From the NCBI GenBank assembly GCA_910579485.1, contig CAJTVO010000155.1, forward strand, positions 1 through 6,467: a stretch of DNA of 6,467 bases, given 5' to 3'. This document shows positions 4,721 through 6,467 of this stretch, piece after piece. The position numbers were made by a program, and so were the translations under genes. The notes under the pieces are model-generated. The model had not been told where the DNA came from. It was given only the letters and a program-made list of their open reading frames with translations, and searched no databases. Position 1 is the first letter of the stretch, and every line of letters begins with the position of its first letter. This stretch comes from an uncultured Oscillospiraceae bacterium. GTDB lineage: Bacteria > Bacillota > Clostridia > Oscillospirales > Oscillospiraceae.

Positions 4721-5524
4721 ATGGTCATCTTCAAATATGAGATCAGAAATCACGCGAAGTACATTTTCACCTGGGCGATCGCGCTGGCCGCGTGCATTTT
4801 TCTGATGATACCAGTCTATTACAGCCTGCTCAACGGCGCGGAATCCTCCGCAAATCCGCTCTATGAAACCCTGGGTTCCAGTGACTTTTTCCAGAGCATC
4901 GGCGTTTCCATGGAATATCTGACCGCCCCCCTCGGCATCTACTCTTTCCTGACGAGCTTCTTTATGCTGGCCTCCGGGATCTTTGGGATGCACTTCGGAA
5001 TGCCCATCCATACCAAAGAATTTTCGGGGAAAACGTCGGAATACCTGTTTACCAAACCACACACCCGCAGGGAGATATTCGGCGCGAAGACCCTGGCGGT
5101 ATTGTGCGGCGTCCTGATCGTCAGCGTGTCCTTTATCGCGGCGTCGGCGCTGTCCCTCTGCCTGTTCCAGCCCGGCTTTGACGGATGGGAGTTTTTCCTT
5201 GTCGCAAATTCCCTGCTCCTGCTGACGCTGTTTTTCTCCGCGCTGGGGCTGTTGGCCGGCGTTATGTTCTCCGGGAACAGGAGTCCGCTTTTGACTGCCG
5301 GACTGGCTGCTTTTGCGGCATACTGCACCGCCAGCTTTTCGCGGATCGTCGGCAGCAAGGCTATCAGCTTTTTATCGCCCTATTCTTATTTCAGCGCGGC
5401 GGAGATATCGCGTACCGGATCTTATGCGTGGGATCACCTCGTGTGCTGTATCCTGCTGACGGCGGTATTTCTGATCGTGGCCTGCCGTCTGTTCCTGAAA
5501 AAAGATGTTCGATTCCGTTCATAG
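4721..5524 (+). CDS. ABC-2 type transporter permease (first)
   Basis: A 267-residue integral membrane protein of the ABC-2 exporter group, expected to form the membrane channel with the second permease and be driven by the upstream ATPase. Hydrophobic segments, about six, lie near residues 14-36, 70-93, 122-148, 158-183, 188-208 and 239-257. The loop between segments 2 and 3 has KEFSGKTSEYLFTKPHTRREI (99-119), a motif shared with the next gene and probably the coupling region to the ATPase. The ATG at 4721 follows the ATPase stop by 14 nt, with GGGAG just upstream. The transported substrate is unknown; relatives include bacitracin- or lantibiotic-type self-protection exporters and many uncharacterised ones. 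With the ATPase broken the transporter is probably inactive unless another ATPase substitutes. Confidence 0.9.
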   Translation: MVIFKYEIRNHAKYIFTWAIALAACIFLMIPVYYSLLNGAESSANPLYETLGSSDFFQSIGVSMEYLTAPLGIYSFLTSFFMLASGIFGMHFGMPIHTKEFSGKTSEYLFTKPHTRREIFGAKTLAVLCGVLIVSVSFIAASALSLCLFQPGFDGWEFFLVANSLLLLTLFFSALGLLAGVMFSGNRSPLLTAGLAAFAAYCTASFSRIVGSKAISFLSPYSYFSAAEISRTGSYAWDHLVCCILLTAVFLIVACRLFLKKDVRFRS

Positions 5525-5536
5525 GAGGTGCTGGAA

Positions 5537-6331
5537 ATGAGGGCATTGATTCAAAATGAACTGCGGCAGTCCAGAAAGCAGCTGCTGATCTGGCTGGGCG
5601 TTATGCTGCTGGTGATCGGTTTCTGCTACTATGAGTTTTTGTCGCTGAAGGACAGCTTGAGCGATGTGGCGCAGATGCTGGCGGGCTTTCCTGCGCTGCT
5701 CAATATCATGTTTGGGGTGAAGGGACGTCTGGACACCGCCCTCGGCTGGTACAGCTGCATCTACTTCTGGACGGCCATCCTCGCCTTTACCTATGCACTT
5801 AGCTTGGGGCTGTCCTGTGTGGCGAAGGAGATCAGGCGGGGAACGTCCGCGTACTTGTTTACGAAGCCTGTGAGCAGAAAGCAGATCGTTATGGCAAAGG
5901 TGATCGCGTCTATCGCCGATCTTTTGGTATTCTCCGTATTCTGCGGGGGCTGCAGCTATGTGATGATCGTCCTTCCGGCGGGCGGCCTGGAACGGCCGGG
6001 GGCAGCGGTCACAACAACGGTTGGGCTTTTCCTGACACAGGTCATGTTCTTTGCGGCGGGGCTTCTCATTGCAAGTCTTGTGAAAAAATATAAATCGGCC
6101 GTGCAGGTCGGAACGGTGTTCCTGCTGGCCTCCTATGTGGCCGCCATCACCGCGCAGTATGCCGGTTTACCGCTTTTGGACTACTTCTCCCCTTTAAGAT
6201 ATTTCGATGTGTATGAGGTAACGGTAAACGGCATCCGGTTCCCCTGCCTGGTAACGGCAATCATCTTGATCGCCCTGTGCATTGCCGCTGCGGCGCGGAA
6301 ATGGCAGCTGCGGGAAGTCACGCCATCCTGA
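5537..6331 (+). CDS. ABC-2 type transporter permease (second)
   Basis: A 264-residue membrane protein, paralogous to the preceding permease. Hydrophobic segments lie near 16-36, 72-94, 122-146, 157-180, 187-207 and 234-252. The shared loop motif reads KEIRRGTSAYLFTKPVSRKQI (97-117), close in sequence and position to that of its neighbour, which indicates gene duplication. The start is set at the ATG at 5537 because AGGAGG (5523-5528) is 8 nt upstream; a GTG at 5528 in the same frame overlaps the ribosome site and is rejected. The gap from the first permease is 12 nt, so the genes are one operon. The two probably form a heterodimer. A terminator follows 15 nt after the stop. Confidence 0.9.
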   Translation: MRALIQNELRQSRKQLLIWLGVMLLVIGFCYYEFLSLKDSLSDVAQMLAGFPALLNIMFGVKGRLDTALGWYSCIYFWTAILAFTYALSLGLSCVAKEIRRGTSAYLFTKPVSRKQIVMAKVIASIADLLVFSVFCGGCSYVMIVLPAGGLERPGAAVTTTVGLFLTQVMFFAAGLLIASLVKKYKSAVQVGTVFLLASYVAAITAQYAGLPLLDYFSPLRYFDVYEVTVNGIRFPCLVTAIILIALCIAAAARKWQLREVTPS

Positions 6332-6346
6332 TGCTTTGAATGATAT

Positions 6347-6396
6347 GAAAGACGGCGCAGCTTCACGCTGCGCCGTCTTTCGCTTGATTGTTTTCT
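6347..6396 (+). terminator. Intrinsic terminator of the ABC operon
   Basis: GAAAGACGGCGCAGC (6347-6361) and GCTGCGCCGTCTTTC (6367-6381) form a perfect 15-bp stem with a 5-nt loop, followed by GCTTGATTGTTTTCTT. The T-tail is broken but the stem is very strong, and its outer A/T pairs would let it also serve a gene arriving from the right. Confidence 0.88.
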
Positions 6397-6467
6397 TATG
6401 GCACCGCCTCATATTGGCGGGCCTGCTTTGTTATCCGTTCTTTTGCGCTCCCGGGATCTCGCTGAGA
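6397..6467. other. Right-edge stretch without an assignable gene
   Basis: Seventy-one bases after the operon terminator. A minus-strand frame is open from the right edge to a TAA at 6396-6398 and could be the last 23 residues of a convergent gene; a plus-strand frame from an ATG at 6398 is open to the edge but has no ribosome site. Other frames are also open for much of this length, so none can be chosen. Confidence 0.3.

Noticed and set aside
4697..5358. Long minus-strand frames (121 and 139 codons) inside the first permease
   Set aside because: They are antisense to a clear membrane protein and arise from its GC-rich codons; the products are low-complexity and unrecognisable.
5528..5536. 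GTG start three codons upstream of the second permease
   Set aside because: The GTG overlaps the AGGAGG ribosome site itself; the ATG at 5537 has correct spacing.
5185..5559. 124-codon plus-strand frame overlapping the two permeases
   Set aside because: Out-of-frame shadow of the first permease with no ribosome site or family match.
6396..6467. End of a convergent gene at the right edge
   Set aside because: A 23-residue open frame to the edge is too short to separate from chance, and other frames are equally plausible.

Overview
The window looks like the junction of a mobile element and a bacterial chromosome from the Clostridia, probably a gut-type Lachnospiraceae or Oscillospiraceae relative. 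This is inferred from gene families, strong AGGAGG-type ribosome sites, and the pairing of a large serine recombinase and TnpW with Tn916-like regulatory genes. No 16S or other taxonomic marker is present.

Positions 1 to about 4350 are mobile-element DNA of moderate GC. On the minus strand lie a large serine recombinase (C-terminus beyond the left edge), a TnpW-like small protein and a MerR-family regulator. Divergent from the regulator is a short-chain dehydrogenase/reductase (SDR), driven by a promoter with the 19-bp spacer and central palindrome typical of MerR control. Downstream of the SDR come terminators and then an elaborate leader: a 34-codon ORF, an intrinsic terminator with a decoy repeat, and a hairpin that masks a Shine-Dalgarno. 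The leader precedes two overlapping genes that resemble the sigma-like and helix-turn-helix pair at the regulatory end of Tn916-type conjugative elements. After them is a gene-free 350-bp stretch full of secondary structure: a 27-bp inverted repeat, a second hairpin, a 14-bp inverted repeat enclosing 88 nt, and a strong terminator.

From about 4350 to the end the DNA is visibly GC-richer, with G/C-ending codons, and looks like the host chromosome. It holds an ABC-2 export operon: the last ~115 residues of an ATPase followed by two related membrane permeases and a perfect 15-bp hairpin terminator. The ATPase lacks all nucleotide-binding motifs upstream of the H-loop, so the element appears to have inserted into (or rearranged with) this gene. 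A promoter-like sequence straddles the junction and could keep the permeases transcribed.

No single wholly new system is evident. The most interesting parts are the leader in front of the sigma-like gene, the structured block at 3999-4295, and the truncated ABC operon with its possible junction promoter.
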